Notes: generated from the letters alone by a model not told the origin. Counted from the first letter of the stretch, positions 45,729 through 54,384 are shown. The stretch: DNA of 64,000 nt from JBBRSD01 sp038245725 (GCA_038245725.1 JBBRSD010000006.1:1-64000), one strand, 5' to 3'. A program made the numbers and translations.

Positions 45729-46508
45729 CTACTTCGGGGAGATTACCACCATGCGGAACGGGTCCTCGCCTTCGCTCGCCGTGACGATTCGTGCGTCCTC
45801 GCGAAGCACAACATGCACCACGCGCCGCTCGTAGGCGCTCATCGGACGCAGGCGGACCGCAGTGTGCTGCCGCGCCGCGCGGTCTGCCGACCGGCGAGCG
45901 ATGTCCTCAAGCTTCTGTCGACGTCGGTGGCGATAACCTTCGACATCGACGATGATCGGATACCTGAAATCCAGCCGACGACTCGTGATTGCCGAAACTA
46001 ACGCCTGCAATGCGTCCAGCGTCCGGCCGTGCCTTCCGATCAGAACAGCGAGGTCGCCTCCGACAACGTCGAGGATGATCTCACCCTCGTCGCCTTCGTA
46101 TTCTTCGATGCTGCTCCCGTCAATCCCAAATGTCGTGAGGATGGTCTGGAGCGTCTCCACCGCGGCGTCTGCGACCTTGTCCAGCTCCTCGTCGGTCAGC
46201 TCCTTTGCGGGCTGAACCTGCAGGTCTCTCGGAACTTGGTCGTCAACGAGCACAGGACTCCCAGCGGGCGCTTCGGCGTCGAGAACCTCTCGAGCTACGC
46301 GCTTCGCATCTTCCAGCTCTGCGAGATACTCGGTCTTGAGCCAGACTCGGACCTTGGCCCCTCGGTCCCCGCCGATGCCGAACATCTTCCGGCCCGGCTC
46401 CTCGAGAACCTCATAACCGACGGCGTCTTGCTGCACTCCCAGCTCCTCGAGCGCGGCGTCGACGGCCTCGGCCACTGTCGGCGCCTCCATGATGCACTCT
46501 CGCTCCAT
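45729..46508 (-). CDS. jag: Jag/KhpB RNA-binding protein
   Basis: A 259-residue protein with Jag_N (about 1-55, VAEAVDAALEELGVQQDAVGYEVLEEPGRKMFGIG), an acidic linker, a KH domain (about 140-175, VVGGDLAVLIGRHGRTLDALQALVS) and an R3H domain (about 190-258, containing RRQKLEDIARRSADRAARQH and MSAYERRVVHVVL). It binds RNA with KhpA and affects cell division and wall synthesis in Gram-positive bacteria. The ATG at 46508 is 10 bases from AAGGAG; a GTG at 46517 is too close to it. It sits in its usual place after yidC. Confidence 0.93.
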   Translation of the reverse strand: MERECIMEAPTVAEAVDAALEELGVQQDAVGYEVLEEPGRKMFGIGGDRGAKVRVWLKTEYLAELEDAKRVAREVLDAEAPAGSPVLVDDQVPRDLQVQPAKELTDEELDKVADAAVETLQTILTTFGIDGSSIEEYEGDEGEIILDVVGGDLAVLIGRHGRTLDALQALVSAITSRRLDFRYPIIVDVEGYRHRRRQKLEDIARRSADRAARQHTAVRLRPMSAYERRVVHVVLREDARIVTASEGEDPFRMVVISPK

Positions 46509-46550
46509 TTCGGACACTCTCCTTCTTACACAGCGCCTTGGGGGCGCAGG

Positions 46551-47396
46551 CTACTTGCTCTTCTTGGAGCCCTTGTTCGAGGGCTTCTTCGAGGCGACCT
46601 GATCGGACGTCTCGGATATGCGCTTCTTGGGCTTCGCCACAGCCGCCACTTCTTCAGACGCAGCGAGCTCGCGCTTCGTGATTGACATAGTGATCTGCTG
46701 CTGCGCGATGCCCCAGAGCGAGGAGACGTCCCAGTACAGCAGCACTCCGGCCGGAGCGCTCCAGCCGAAGAACAGCATGGCGATCGCCATGTACCCACCG
46801 ATCATCTTCTGCTGCTTGTCGCCGGGCATAAGCGCCTGAGGCAGCCAGACGCTGACTGCGAAGACCAGCACAAGCAACACGTAGGGGATCACCGCGGCAT
46901 AATGGTGAGGTGTCGATTGGACCGCCGTGCGCCATAAATCACTCGCAGCATGGGAGATATCTGGAATTATATGGTAGAAAGTCCCGGGCCCATGGTTCTC
47001 CGGCCTGGCAAGGTAGGCCAACATCAGGCCTAGTTTGGGCGCCTTGCCACCAAGAACGCTGTACAGAGCGATAAGCACCGGGAACTGCAGCAGTAACGGG
47101 AGACAACCGCCCAGCGGGTTGACCTTGTTCTCCTGGTAGAACTTGAGCGTCTCCTCTTGGAGCTTCTCTTTGTCGTCCTTGTACTTCACGTTGAGTGCCT
47201 TGATGTGCGGCTGGATGCGCTGCATCTCAACCATGGATTTCGTCTGCTTCCACGTGAGCGGGAGAAGAATGATCCGAATCGCCACTGTGAGGAGAATGAT
47301 CGCCATGCCCCAGTCGTGGGTGATGCCCTCAAGATAGAGGAGGGCAGAGAATATGAGATGCTGGAACTGGAGCCATAGGGCATTCCACGCGGCCAT
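46551..47396 (-). CDS. yidC: Membrane protein insertase YidC
   Basis: A 281-residue Gram-positive-type YidC/Oxa1 insertase. Five hydrophobic segments, with DWGMAIILLTVAIRIILLPLTWKQTKSM near the N-terminus, the coiled cytoplasmic loop (EMQRIQPHIKALNVKYKDDKEKLQEE), NPLGGCLPLLLQFPVLIALYSVL, and a Lys/Ser-rich tail. Unlike the classical Gram-positive form it has no lipobox. The ATG at 47396 follows GGGAGG by 5 bases. It belongs to the rpmH-rnpA-yidD-yidC-jag operon. Confidence 0.95.
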   Translation of the reverse strand: MAAWNALWLQFQHLIFSALLYLEGITHDWGMAIILLTVAIRIILLPLTWKQTKSMVEMQRIQPHIKALNVKYKDDKEKLQEETLKFYQENKVNPLGGCLPLLLQFPVLIALYSVLGGKAPKLGLMLAYLARPENHGPGTFYHIIPDISHAASDLWRTAVQSTPHHYAAVIPYVLLVLVFAVSVWLPQALMPGDKQQKMIGGYMAIAMLFFGWSAPAGVLLYWDVSSLWGIAQQQITMSITKRELAASEEVAAVAKPKKRISETSDQVASKKPSNKGSKKSK

Positions 47397-47428
47397 GAAG
47401 CCTCCCGGATTCATTGTCAGAGCTGTCC

Positions 47429-47671
47429 CTACGGGACGGGATCGTATCCACCTGGATTCCACGGATGGCACCTGCCGATACGTTTCACGGCAAGCCAGCC
47501 ACCCAGGATTAGTCCGTAGCGTTCGACTGATGTTAGCGCATACGCAGAACAGGTCGGCGTAAACCTACATGCGCTAGGGAGCGCGGGGGAGATGAAGCGC
47601 TGGTAACCTCGGATAACGAGCGCGGCGGCGCGACGCGGCAGAAACACCAGGAACTCGGTGAAAGCCCTCAT
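47429..47671 (-). CDS. yidD: Membrane protein insertion efficiency factor YidD
   Basis: An 80-residue YidD. All family marks are present: VIRGYQRFISPALPSACRFTPTCSAYAL and RIGRCHPWNPGGYDPVP. The start overlaps the rnpA stop (TGATG); a GTG three bases earlier forms a GTGA overlap and is equally possible. It sits between rnpA and yidC as usual. Confidence 0.94.
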   Translation of the reverse strand: MRAFTEFLVFLPRRAAALVIRGYQRFISPALPSACRFTPTCSAYALTSVERYGLILGGWLAVKRIGRCHPWNPGGYDPVP

Positions 47672-48003
47672 CACGTGCCGATTCCTGCGCGACTCACAAT
47701 ATTAGCCAGCGCAGCATCGAGAGCCCTCGGACTTGCGGTCGAAGTGCCACTTCTCGCCATGAGAGCGACATCGTAACCCGGCCAGGGCCCGCGCGCCCGG
47801 CGTACGGCTTCGCGCATGACCCGTTTCGATCGATTCCGCCAGACCGCGCCACCAAGTTTCTTGCCCGCGACAAAAGCGACGCGGCCTTCTCGGCCGCGTC
47901 CTTCTGGTGTGCTCATCACGAGCGCTATAAGCAATGGGTGTGCGATCCGGTTCGCAGTTCGAAAGATCGTGTCGATCTCTCTTGTCGACTTGATCGTACT
48001 CAT
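47671..48003 (-). CDS. rnpA: Ribonuclease P protein component
   Basis: A 110-residue RNase P protein, which helps the RNA catalyst trim tRNA 5' ends. The signature RNRSKRVMREAVR is present, as is the N-terminal STIKSTREIDTIFRTANR. The ATG at 48003 gives a normal family N-terminus but has a weak ribosome binding site; a GTG at 48030 lies directly against GAGGA and would add nine residues. It follows rpmH closely, as in most bacteria. Confidence 0.94.
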   Translation of the reverse strand: MSTIKSTREIDTIFRTANRIAHPLLIALVMSTPEGRGREGRVAFVAGKKLGGAVWRNRSKRVMREAVRRARGPWPGYDVALMARSGTSTASPRALDAALANIVSRAGIGT

Positions 48004-48045
48004 GCGACCACGTCCCGTCAGGAACGCCACTCCTCGCGGAGAGGG

Positions 48046-48180
48046 TTAGGCGCTCAGAACCTTACGGCCCTTGCGACGGCGAGCGGCGAGCACCGCACGG
48101 CCACCGCGCGTTGCCATGCGAGCACGGAAGCCATGCGTCTTCGCGCGCTTCCGGGTATTCGGCTGGTAAGTTCTTTTCAC
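48046..48180 (-). CDS. rpmH: 50S ribosomal protein L34
   Basis: A 44-residue L34 starting with GTG: VKRTYQPNTRKRAKTHGFRA, followed by RMATRGGRAVLAARRRKGR and ending KVLSA. The whole length and sequence fit the family. AGGAGG lies directly upstream. It is the first gene of the operon reading left from a near-consensus promoter at 48227-48256. Confidence 0.97.
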   Translation of the reverse strand: MKRTYQPNTRKRAKTHGFRARMATRGGRAVLAARRRKGRKVLSA

Positions 48181-48226
48181 GTTTCCTCCTAGACACGCCC
48201 CGGCGGTTCTGGGGCAAAGCCCGACG

Positions 48227-48256
48227 ATTATATGCGTGCTGCTCAGGCAGTGTCAA
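48227..48256 (-). promoter_or_regulatory. Consensus sigma-70-type promoter for rpmH
   Basis: On the minus strand TTGACA, an 18-base spacer and TATAAT, both hexamers perfect, about 50 bases upstream of the rpmH start codon. Confidence 0.9.
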
Positions 48257-48402
48257 CGAGCACTCCCGGATCAAGAGGACCCGGCGTCCAGCCTGCGACA
48301 CGCACGGCAGTCCACATCACTACCTGGGGGAACGTCTGTTCGAATCATGGTTTCCGCTGGTGAGAGGGTCGCCGAGTCTTGAGCCAAAACTGGCCGGTAA
48401 TC

Positions 48403-48453
48403 TGTGGATAGTGTGGAAAACGCAGGACTCACGCTTGTGGAACCTGTGGATAA
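48403..48453. other. DnaA-box group 1 (origin region)
   Basis: Four same-orientation 9-mers on the minus strand: TGTGGATAG (48403), TGTGGAAAA (48412), TGTGGAACC (48436) and TGTGGATAA (48445). The last is the exact complement of the consensus box TTATCCACA. They form part of the rpmH-dnaA interval. Confidence 0.85.
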
Positions 48454-48467
48454 CTCCGTCCGGCTCA

Positions 48468-48496
48468 TTGTTGGCATAAGGCCGCTTTGCTATCAT
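48468..48496 (+). promoter_or_regulatory. Candidate promoter toward the ATPase/HTH gene and dnaA
   Basis: TTGTTG, a 17-base spacer and TATCAT on the plus strand, just right of DnaA-box group 1, so bound DnaA could repress it. About 470 bases of leader would precede the first gene. Confidence 0.5.
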
Positions 48497-48965
48497 CGCC
48501 CCGTCAAGTCAGGCCTGTGCATAACCGGTAGTAACGCCTTGAAATAGCCCGTCTAGAGGCCCATATCTACCGTTTGTCACTTTGTCGCACACGTTCTCTC
48601 GTCGCTCACATTTCGGCCACTCGACAACGAGATCGTCAACACAGTTGTGGCGAGGCACTTTCCACAGACTGCCCCGGACGGTTGGACCACTTTCCACACC
48701 GATCGAGAGACAGTTCCCCGGCGAACGCCTGCTCGGAGCTGGGGAATCCCCGATGCGGCTGATCATTCTGACATGAGACTTTCCACACGTGTGGAAAGAG
48801 CTGTGGACAAGAATGAAAAGGCCACGTCAGGAGCGCGTGACCGGCCATCCTTCAGTGGAAAAGTCGGCGGTAGATACGGCCACACGCTGGCAATTCTTGT
48901 TTTCTCAGGTGCCGTCCCGCTCGGGACACGCCTGCCGTATAGGCCATGGAAAGTAGCGGGGGACC

Positions 48966-49853
48966 ATGAAGTCGTTCTACTCATCTCAAGCGGGGTCCGT
49001 TCCCGGCGCTGCCCTTATCTGCCCGCCCCATGGGATCTCTTCTGGAGAATGCACCCATGTATATACGCGCGCGAGGGTCGCTGTGTACGAGGCACCGGGG
49101 GCTGCGCCCCGCGTCGAGGACCTCGGAGGGGCGGCGATACCTGAGTACATCGAATCGCTCACGGCGCGTGTGTATGAACTCGCGCGCGAGCTGGGCGGTT
49201 CCATGCCTTATACGGCGATACGCGAGGTGAGTGAGAACTTCATCCACTCGGACTTCGCCGAACCGGTCGTTTCCATTCTTGACGGCGGAATGACGATTCG
49301 CTTCGCCGATCAGGGGCCTGGGATCGCCGACAAGGACCGCGCGGTACTGCCTGGATTCACCACCGCCAATGGCGCTATGAAGAATTACATCCGGGGAGTC
49401 GGTTCGGGCCTCCCCATCGTCAGGGACTACCTGTCTTACTCTGGTGGGTCTCTCCTAATCGAGGACAACCTAGGTGGGGGATCTGTCGTCACGCTCTTCG
49501 CCAACGCGCCCGGCCAGGTCGTCTCTCTCGACGATTCTCTGTACTCTGACGGGCCGGCCTCCGCCACATTACCGTTACCCGACCGAGGTGACGCTGTCGG
49601 CCACACTCCCAAGCCCGACGCCGGCACCGGCCGCCAGCGCCTGTCTACGCGGCAGAAGCAGGTTCTTGCACTCGTCATGGAGTCCGGTTCTGCGGGCCCG
49701 AGCCTGGTTGCTAAGGAGCTCGGAGTCGGCGTGTCGACGGCCTACCGGGATCTAGCCTCACTTGAGGATCAAGGACTCATTACTTCCGACGGCGGGAAGA
49801 GGACGCTCACGGAACAGGGCCTTTGCTGCATGGACAGCCTGATCGCCCGATAG
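48966..49853 (+). CDS. GHKL-type ATPase with C-terminal winged helix, upstream of dnaA, unknown function
   Basis: A 295-residue protein with two recognisable parts. The HATPase_c domain (about 85-185) has N-box REVSENFIHSDF, G1 DQGPGIAD, G2 GVGSGLPIV and a final GGGSVVTLF. No phospho-acceptor histidine box precedes it, so it resembles anti-sigma or regulator ATPases more than a sensor kinase. The C-terminal winged HTH (about 228-295) has STRQKQVLALVMESG, LVAKELGVGVSTAYRDLASLEDQGLIT. An acidic, Pro/Asp-rich linker lies between. GCGGGGG precedes the ATG. It sits between the origin and dnaA on the same strand, 49 bases before dnaA, so it could adjust dnaA expression or origin use. That role is inference. 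Confidence 0.8.
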   Translation: MKSFYSSQAGSVPGAALICPPHGISSGECTHVYTRARVAVYEAPGAAPRVEDLGGAAIPEYIESLTARVYELARELGGSMPYTAIREVSENFIHSDFAEPVVSILDGGMTIRFADQGPGIADKDRAVLPGFTTANGAMKNYIRGVGSGLPIVRDYLSYSGGSLLIEDNLGGGSVVTLFANAPGQVVSLDDSLYSDGPASATLPLPDRGDAVGHTPKPDAGTGRQRLSTRQKQVLALVMESGSAGPSLVAKELGVGVSTAYRDLASLEDQGLITSDGGKRTLTEQGLCCMDSLIAR

Positions 49854-49902
49854 CCCGACTGCTTGAAAGACAATCATCCCCAGCTCTCGCGAGGACTTAT
49901 AT

Positions 49903-51273
49903 ATGCCGATCGACATCGAAGCTATCTGGACGGACGTTCTTGAGATCGTCCGGGAAGAACTCAACGAACCGAGCTTCAAGACATGGTTCGAGCACACCAA
50001 GGCGGTCAAGCTGACGGACACCGGGGTCTTTGTCGTCGGGGTGCAGAACGATTTTGCGAGGGCGTGGCTGGAGGACCGCTACACACAGCGGCTCAGCGCC
50101 GCCCTGACTCAGGTGGTGGGCGAGGATCTGACCGTCCAGATCGTCGTGGATGGGGAGCTCGTGCAAACGGAAACCCTGGAAATCGCGCCTGAAGCTCCTG
50201 AGAAGGTCGCGGCTCCACAAGAGCGCGCCACCACGGCGGACGAGCGGGGCGAGTTCGACCCTAAGTACACCTTCGATTCATTCGTGGTAGGCGATTCCAA
50301 CGCCTTTGCCCGAACGGCCGCCTTGTCTGTCGCTGAGCAACCAGGTCTGAAATACAACCCTCTGTTCATCTGGGGCGGCCCGGGTCTTGGAAAGACGCAC
50401 CTTCTGCAGGCTATCGGCCTCTACGTGACGCACAACTTCCCTCATAAGAGGGTGATCTATGTCACTTCTGAACAGTTCACGAACGACTATATCGACTCTC
50501 TCGGTCCTAAGACTACCGATCGCTTTCGCCAAAAGTATCGCTCGGTCGACGTTCTTCTCATCGACGACATCCAGTTCCTAGAGAAGAAGGAGGGCATCCA
50601 GGAGCAGTTCTTCCACACATTCAACGAACTGCAGAGGCACGGCAAGGCGGTTGTTCTCGCCTCGGATCGCCCTCCTAAAGACATCAACATGGAAGAGCGC
50701 TACCGTTCTCGTTTCGCTGCCGGCTTGCAGGCAGACATCCAGCCGCCTAACTACGAAACCCGACTCGCGATCCTGCGTCAGTTTGTGGAAAGTGAGCATC
50801 TCCCCATCGAACCCGACGTACTCTCCTATGTGGCAGACATTACCACTCCTAACATCCGAGAAATGGAAGGTGCGATGACCAGGATCGGGGCATGGCTACA
50901 CCTCTCTAAACGCTCAGTCGTCGATCTCGAGATGGCGAAGGAAGTTCTACTCACCGTCTTTCCTGAGCATTCCACACGTCCTATATCAATCTCTTCGATC
51001 CAGCGAGAGGCGTGTCGCTTCTTCGGCATCAGCCATGCCGAGCTGGTTGGCAGCAAGCGGTCGCAGTCAATCGTTTATCCTCGGCAGATAGCGATGTATC
51101 TATCCCGTGAGTTGACCGACCTGTCGCTTCCTAAGATCGGGGACGAGTTTGGAGGACGCGACCACACCACTGTCATGCACGCGACGGCTAAGATACAGAA
51201 GCTCATGAGCGAGCAAAGAGACGTCTACAACCAGGTGCAGCAGCTGACGAACGCGGTCAAGCAAAAGAACTGA
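49903..51273 (+). CDS. dnaA: Chromosomal replication initiator DnaA
   Basis: A 456-residue initiator. Domain I (about 1-80, IWTDVLEIVREELNEPSFKTWFEH), a short acidic linker, AAA+ domain with Walker A GGPGLGKTHLLQAIG and Walker B VLLIDDIQFLEKKEG, arginine-finger region, and C-terminal DNA-binding domain IV with the signature VYPRQIAMYLSRELTDLSLPKIGDEFGGRDHTTVMHA. The start at ATG 49903 has GCGAGGAC upstream. DnaA boxes lie on both sides of the gene. Confidence 0.98.
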   Translation: MPIDIEAIWTDVLEIVREELNEPSFKTWFEHTKAVKLTDTGVFVVGVQNDFARAWLEDRYTQRLSAALTQVVGEDLTVQIVVDGELVQTETLEIAPEAPEKVAAPQERATTADERGEFDPKYTFDSFVVGDSNAFARTAALSVAEQPGLKYNPLFIWGGPGLGKTHLLQAIGLYVTHNFPHKRVIYVTSEQFTNDYIDSLGPKTTDRFRQKYRSVDVLLIDDIQFLEKKEGIQEQFFHTFNELQRHGKAVVLASDRPPKDINMEERYRSRFAAGLQADIQPPNYETRLAILRQFVESEHLPIEPDVLSYVADITTPNIREMEGAMTRIGAWLHLSKRSVVDLEMAKEVLLTVFPEHSTRPISISSIQREACRFFGISHAELVGSKRSQSIVYPRQIAMYLSRELTDLSLPKIGDEFGGRDHTTVMHATAKIQKLMSEQRDVYNQVQQLTNAVKQKN

Positions 51274-51515
51274 TCATGACTCTGCTATGAAGCTTGTTGA
51301 TAACAATGAGGACAACCTCTGGATAAGATGGGCACAACTCGGTTCCGCGTCGCGCGAAGCGGAACGACTGGGGAAGGTGTGGACGGCTAACACAGTTCGT
51401 CCACAGAGCAAAAAGAAGAGAGACGCCGAGCTCTACCTGCGAGAATGTTGACTGTCCACATACGCACAGCCCTTATTACTCTTAGTGCTAATTCTGAAAG
51501 AGAAAGGATCAATAC
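51274..51515. other. dnaA-dnaN spacer with DnaA-box-like sites (possible second part of oriC)
   Basis: These 242 bases contain TGTTGATAA (51296), TCTGGATAA (51319), TGTGGACGG (51379), TCGTCCACA (51397) and CTGTCCACA (51452), each one or two changes from the DnaA box. They are followed by an AT-richer stretch (CCTTATTACTCTTAGTGCTAATT) before dnaN. This fits the dnaA-dnaN origin of many Gram-positive bacteria. Confidence 0.65.
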
Positions 51516-52616
51516 ATGAAGGTCAGTATCGCCAGAAGCGAACTCCTTGATGCACTCTCTGTCGTAGGCAAGGGGATGTCAGCGCGATCGACGCTTCCGA
51601 TCCTTTCAGGAATCTTGTTCAAAGCGTCCAATGGAGAGATCCAACTACAGTCAACAGACTTGGAGATCTCCGTTCGCAGCACAGTTCCGGCTCTTATCGA
51701 GAACGAAGGAGACATCGTTCTTCCGGGCAAGTTGCTCTCTGACATCGTCAGAAACCTGCCGGAAGCCGCGGTCACCATTGAGACAGAAGGCGAGACCGCG
51801 CACATTCGTTGTCAGCAGTCTTCTTTCACAATCCGCACACTGAACCCTGCGGACTTTCCGAAATTCCCTCAGGTGGTGGTGGGTAAGGCGATTACCTTGC
51901 CAGCATCAACGATGGTCTCGATGGTTCGAAATGTCTCTCGGGCCGTAAGCCGTGACGAGACTCGCGCGATCCTGACCGGAATCCTGCTCGTTATCGAGGG
52001 ACCCACGGTGCGTATGGTGGCGACAGACTCGTATCGGCTTGCTGTGAGGGAAATCGTCTTGGAGAAGGTTGCCGGGGAGAACGTGGAAGTCGTGATTCCG
52101 GGCAAGGCGCTCGAAGAAGTAACACGCCTGGCTGGCGACTCAGAGGAGATTAACATCGGCGTCAGTGAGAATCAGGTCGTATTTGAGTTTGGGAGGACGG
52201 TCTTTGTCACACGCCGTATCGAAGGCAACTTCCCGAATTACAAACAACTGATCCCGAAAGAGTGTGAGACCGAAGCCACCCTGTCAGGGGAGGAGCTCTC
52301 CTCGGCGGTTAAGAGGGTTTCACTGATGGCCCTTCATAACTCGCCGCTTAAGATCAGCGTCAACATTGCGGATCAGACACTCTCTCTTGCGGCGACCACG
52401 CAGGATGTGGGCGACGCTTCGGAGGACCTGATGGTCAAAGCGGAAGGCAAAGACGTCGAGATCGCCTTCAACCACGGATTTCTCATGGATGGGCTGTCGT
52501 CGGCGGGCTCGGAGAACATACGCCTCGAGATTCAGAATCCGCTCAAGCCGGGTCTGTTGAAGACCGTCGGGGATGAGGGTTTCCTCTACCTGCTGATGCC
52601 AGTTCGTCTCGGATAG
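51516..52616 (+). CDS. dnaN: DNA polymerase III beta subunit (sliding clamp)
   Basis: A 366-residue clamp with three repeats of the processivity fold. The start MKVSIARSELLDALSVVGKGMSARSTLPILSGI and the end VGDEGFLYLLMPVRLG are classic. An AGAAAGGA site precedes the ATG. It follows dnaA after an origin-like spacer and precedes recF by five bases. Confidence 0.97.
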   Translation: MKVSIARSELLDALSVVGKGMSARSTLPILSGILFKASNGEIQLQSTDLEISVRSTVPALIENEGDIVLPGKLLSDIVRNLPEAAVTIETEGETAHIRCQQSSFTIRTLNPADFPKFPQVVVGKAITLPASTMVSMVRNVSRAVSRDETRAILTGILLVIEGPTVRMVATDSYRLAVREIVLEKVAGENVEVVIPGKALEEVTRLAGDSEEINIGVSENQVVFEFGRTVFVTRRIEGNFPNYKQLIPKECETEATLSGEELSSAVKRVSLMALHNSPLKISVNIADQTLSLAATTQDVGDASEDLMVKAEGKDVEIAFNHGFLMDGLSSAGSENIRLEIQNPLKPGLLKTVGDEGFLYLLMPVRLG

Positions 52617-52621
52617 AGGCA

Positions 52622-53713
52622 GTGGGACTTAGAGTCACACGATTGGCCCTGCAGGGTTTTCGGAGCTACGAGTCGCTTGTGTTAGAGCCAGACGAGCATC
52701 TCACGATCCTTGTCGGTCCGAACGCGGCCGGCAAGACGAACATCATCGAAGCGATTCAGCTGGTCACGGCTGGGGACTCGTTCCGTCGGCCACAATGGTC
52801 AGACCTCGTGAGGTGGGGAGCCGAGGAAGGTGCCGTTCTTCTGCGCGCCGAAGGAGACGGCAGAGTACTCGAGACCGCAATGACGGTAAGCTCTGCCGGC
52901 CGGCGAGTGTATCGAGTCAACGGGAAGGTCCGTCGGCGAATGGCTGAGATCGCCGGAATCATCCCGTGCGTCGTATTCACGCCAGATGATCTGAGGCTTG
53001 TGAAGGATTCCGCTGATCGGAGGCGGGCGGCGATCGATGGCGTCGGAGATCAGCTTTCGCCGGCTTATATGGGCGTACGGCTCGACTACGAGCGCATCGT
53101 GAGGCAGCGGAACGCTCTACTCAAGGAGACGCACGCCGATGAGGACGTCCTGGCGGCGCTGACAGGTCGCCTCGTCTCGGAGGGGGTGGCGTTCATGGGT
53201 CATCGCCGACGGCTCTTCGACCGCATCGCCGAGAAGATGTCAGAGATCTATGAGACTCTCTCGGAGGGCGAAAAGCTCTCGGCGATGTACGTCCCGTCGT
53301 GGGCGCGCTCCTCGCAGAAGCCGGAAGAAGGTTCGGCGCGCGAGTTGATGGAGGAGCAGTTGGCAGCAAGGGCATCGGAAGAGCAGGCGCGAGGCCTCAC
53401 ACTCGTCGGGCCCCACCGCGACGAGGTCGTCTTCACGGTGGACGGACATGATGCGCGCACCTACGCATCGCAGGGCCAGACACGGACGATCGCCCTGGCG
53501 TGGAAACTGGCGGAAGTGGCTGTCATCACAGAGATATCGGGACAGGCGCCAGTGCTCCTGCTCGATGACGTGATGTCGGAGCTCGATCAAGCTCGCAGGC
53601 ACGCTCTGGCCGCTTTCGTTGGCGAGGCGGCTCAGACGTTCGTGACGACCACCAACCTCGGCTACTTCGAGGAGGATCTCGTGGCCCGCGCCAAGGTGGT
53701 CAGAGTGCTGTGA
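52622..53713 (+). CDS. recF: DNA replication and repair protein RecF
   Basis: A 363-residue SMC-like ATPase that aids RecA loading at gaps. Marks: RLALQGFRSYESL, Walker A GPNAAGKTNIIEAI, signature ASQGQTRTIALAWKLAE and Walker B PVLLLDDVMSELDQARR. A GTG start with AGAGGC close upstream. It is coupled to dciA by a GTGA overlap. Confidence 0.96.
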   Translation: MGLRVTRLALQGFRSYESLVLEPDEHLTILVGPNAAGKTNIIEAIQLVTAGDSFRRPQWSDLVRWGAEEGAVLLRAEGDGRVLETAMTVSSAGRRVYRVNGKVRRRMAEIAGIIPCVVFTPDDLRLVKDSADRRRAAIDGVGDQLSPAYMGVRLDYERIVRQRNALLKETHADEDVLAALTGRLVSEGVAFMGHRRRLFDRIAEKMSEIYETLSEGEKLSAMYVPSWARSSQKPEEGSARELMEEQLAARASEEQARGLTLVGPHRDEVVFTVDGHDARTYASQGQTRTIALAWKLAEVAVITEISGQAPVLLLDDVMSELDQARRHALAAFVGEAAQTFVTTTNLGYFEEDLVARAKVVRVL

Positions 53714-54261
53714 CGCAGCGACGTGGAAGATCGATGGGTCTCGATTCAGCACTCCAGGGGCTGCTCGGTAGGCTTGATCGGAAGAGTTCGGGCGCATGGA
53801 CGGCAGCCAGGGTGACCGTGTTGTGGGCTGACGTTGCGGGCCCGATAGTCAATGCGCACACAACGGGGGTACATCTCCGCGACGGGACGCTTGTCATCCA
53901 TGTCGATTCACATGCACGAGCGAACGACCTCGCCGCGCTCTCGGAGCGGTATCGAGTGGCGATGAATTCAGGTCTCGGCAAGGAATTGGTCAGTAGCGTG
54001 TCGTTCACTGTGTCGCGGAAGGTGAGCGATGAACGAAAGCTTGCCGTGGCAGAACTCGAGACGGAGGAGTTCTATCGGGAGGATGACGTGGAGTCCGTCG
54101 CGCTGACTGACACCGAGAGAGCTCAGGTGGAGTCCTCGGCGTCGACCATCCGAGATGAGCGACTGCGGGCCGCGGTCATACGAGCAACGGTCAAGGACCT
54201 TGAATGGAAAAAGGGTATCGAACGGCGTAACGCCGGCGAGCGGCCGCGAGAGGGCTTCTAA
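53710..54261 (+). CDS. dciA: DciA/DUF721 family protein
   Basis: A 183-residue protein. The DUF721/DciA domain (about 15-105, WTAARVTVLWADVAGPIVNAHTTGVHLRDGTLVIHVDSHARANDLAALSERY) is followed by a charged helical tail. DciA family members help load the replicative helicase in bacteria that lack DnaC/DnaI. The start overlaps the recF stop (GTGA). Its place between recF and gyrB is the usual actinobacterial one. Confidence 0.88.
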   Translation: MTQRRGRSMGLDSALQGLLGRLDRKSSGAWTAARVTVLWADVAGPIVNAHTTGVHLRDGTLVIHVDSHARANDLAALSERYRVAMNSGLGKELVSSVSFTVSRKVSDERKLAVAELETEEFYREDDVESVALTDTERAQVESSASTIRDERLRAAVIRATVKDLEWKKGIERRNAGERPREGF

Positions 54262-54291
54262 GGACCCATTTGGGGGCCTCTACCCTAGTTG

Positions 54292-54320
54292 TTGTGGTAC
54301 CATACGGACGGTAACCACAA
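54292..54320. promoter_or_regulatory. Inverted repeat in the gyrB leader
   Basis: Arms TTGTGGTACC and GGTAACCACAA pair with a single bulge around an 8-base centre, 64 bases before the gyrB start. There is no T-run, so it is more likely an operator or leader hairpin than a terminator. Just upstream, AGGACCC/GGGGCCT forms a smaller imperfect stem after dciA. Confidence 0.5.
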
Positions 54321-54384
54321 GATGTCGTGGCTGCCGTCGTGAGACGGACAGGCCCATTTCCCTCCAGCAAGCAAAGGAGCCAGT

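Larger units (their letters stand above)
48181..48965. other. oriC: Probable replication origin (oriC), upstream part
   Basis: A 785-base gene-free interval between divergent rpmH and the dnaA-side genes. It holds group 1 (48403-48453) and group 2 (48658-48810) of DnaA boxes. Group 2 comprises CTTTCCACA at 48658, 48690 and 48779, TGTGGAAAG at 48790 and TGTGGACAA at 48802. No long AT-rich unwinding element is obvious here; one may lie in the dnaA-dnaN spacer instead. Confidence 0.75.
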
